From NCBI RefSeq assembly GCF_002000245.1, contig NZ_MTCM01000001.1, positions 434,001 to 498,000 of the forward strand: a DNA stretch of 64,000 bases, written 5' to 3'. The position numbers and the translations under genes are program-made. Under the pieces are notes generated by a model. It saw only the letters and a list, made by a program, of their open reading frames with translations. It did no database searches and had not been told where the DNA came from. Below, piece by piece: positions 63,847 through 64,000 of the stretch. The stretch comes from Sphingobacterium sp. CZ-UAM (GTDB taxonomy: Bacteria > Bacteroidota > Bacteroidia > Sphingobacteriales > Sphingobacteriaceae). Positions within the stretch are counted from its first letter, which is position 1, and the number at the start of each line of letters is the position of its first letter.

Positions 63847-63882
63847 GGCCGCTTGGATACTGTTCAAGCGGCCTTTCTTTTT
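63847..63882. terminator. Terminator, copy 2 of the repeated GGCCGCTT hairpin
   Basis: GGCCGCTTG (63847-63855) pairs with CAAGCGGCC (63865-63873), loop GATACTGTT, then TTTCTTTTT. It resembles the hairpin at 42183-42216. Confidence 0.8.
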
Positions 63883-64000
63883 AAAGGACGAGGGTATCGT
63901 AGTTTTAGACTTTACAACTCATTTGAACAGTCACCAAAAGTTCTTTTGTGAGCTCGTAGCGTTAATTTGCGCGGAAAATGGAAGATTATTAGGATAAATC

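Noticed and set aside
1..64000. CRISPR arrays, tRNA or rRNA genes
   Set aside because: No regularly spaced direct repeats and no recognisable tRNA or rRNA sequence were seen by eye; a covariance-model scan would be decisive.

Overview
The window reads as chromosome of a Bacteroidota bacterium, most likely a Sphingobacterium-like member of the Sphingobacteriaceae. The supporting signs are two SusC/SusD outer-membrane uptake pairs, one of them preceded by a FecI-type sigma factor and a FecR-type anti-sigma factor. Many lipoproteins end their signal peptide in a short SC/SSC lipobox, the DNA is moderately AT-rich, and many starts lack a strong Shine-Dalgarno sequence. I recognise no rRNA, tRNA, CRISPR array, prophage or intact insertion sequence. 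Genus assignment is inference from protein style, not from a marker gene.

Region 1-6.4 kb: the 3' end of a DeoR-type sugar regulator, a YceI-like secreted protein, a RibD-like reductase, a rifampin ADP-ribosyltransferase (Arr) with a helical N-terminal extension, a zinc alcohol dehydrogenase, a 2OG-Fe(II) oxygenase and a small Ada-type Zn-binding protein. Region 5.9-12.5 kb is the most coherent metabolic unit. An Lrp/AsnC regulator is divergent from a five-gene operon: amino-acid/ethanolamine-type permease, glutamine-synthetase-like ligase, iron alcohol dehydrogenase, gamma-glutamyl hydrolase and aldehyde dehydrogenase. In that combination they would import an amino alcohol, cap its amine with glutamate, oxidise alcohol to aldehyde to acid, and release glutamate plus an amino acid.

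Region 12.6-25.9 kb holds a metallophosphoesterase, VOC protein, membrane protein, KAS III-type condensing enzyme, two AraC-type sequences (one only a 3' remnant), a butanediol-type dehydrogenase, a CHMI-family isomerase, an HD phosphohydrolase, an AlkD-like repair protein and several hypotheticals. Region 25.9-35 kb is a sigma/anti-sigma/SusC/SusD locus with a discoidin-tailed zinc metallopeptidase upstream. Region 35-52.2 kb holds a LuxR-type regulator, a quinone reductase, a vWA/AAA+ pair, a DUF5694-like protein, a beta-carbonic anhydrase, a sialate O-acetylesterase, lipoproteins, a SanA/YdcF protein and SelO. Region 52.5-64 kb holds a second SusC/SusD pair, a TPP riboswitch with its own terminator but no thiamine gene behind it, a Crp/Fnr regulator with a metallo-beta-lactamase-fold hydrolase, and several hypotheticals and gene remnants.

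Between genes, three repeated non-coding signals stand out. A 26-base palindromic element occurs upstream of the metallophosphoesterase and of the membrane protein (about 13.93 and 15.09 kb). A CTACAC-N4-GTGTAG palindrome occurs upstream of the LuxR regulator and of the DUF5694-like gene (36.0 and 41.25 kb). A GGCCGCTT-type terminator hairpin occurs at 42.18 and 63.85 kb.
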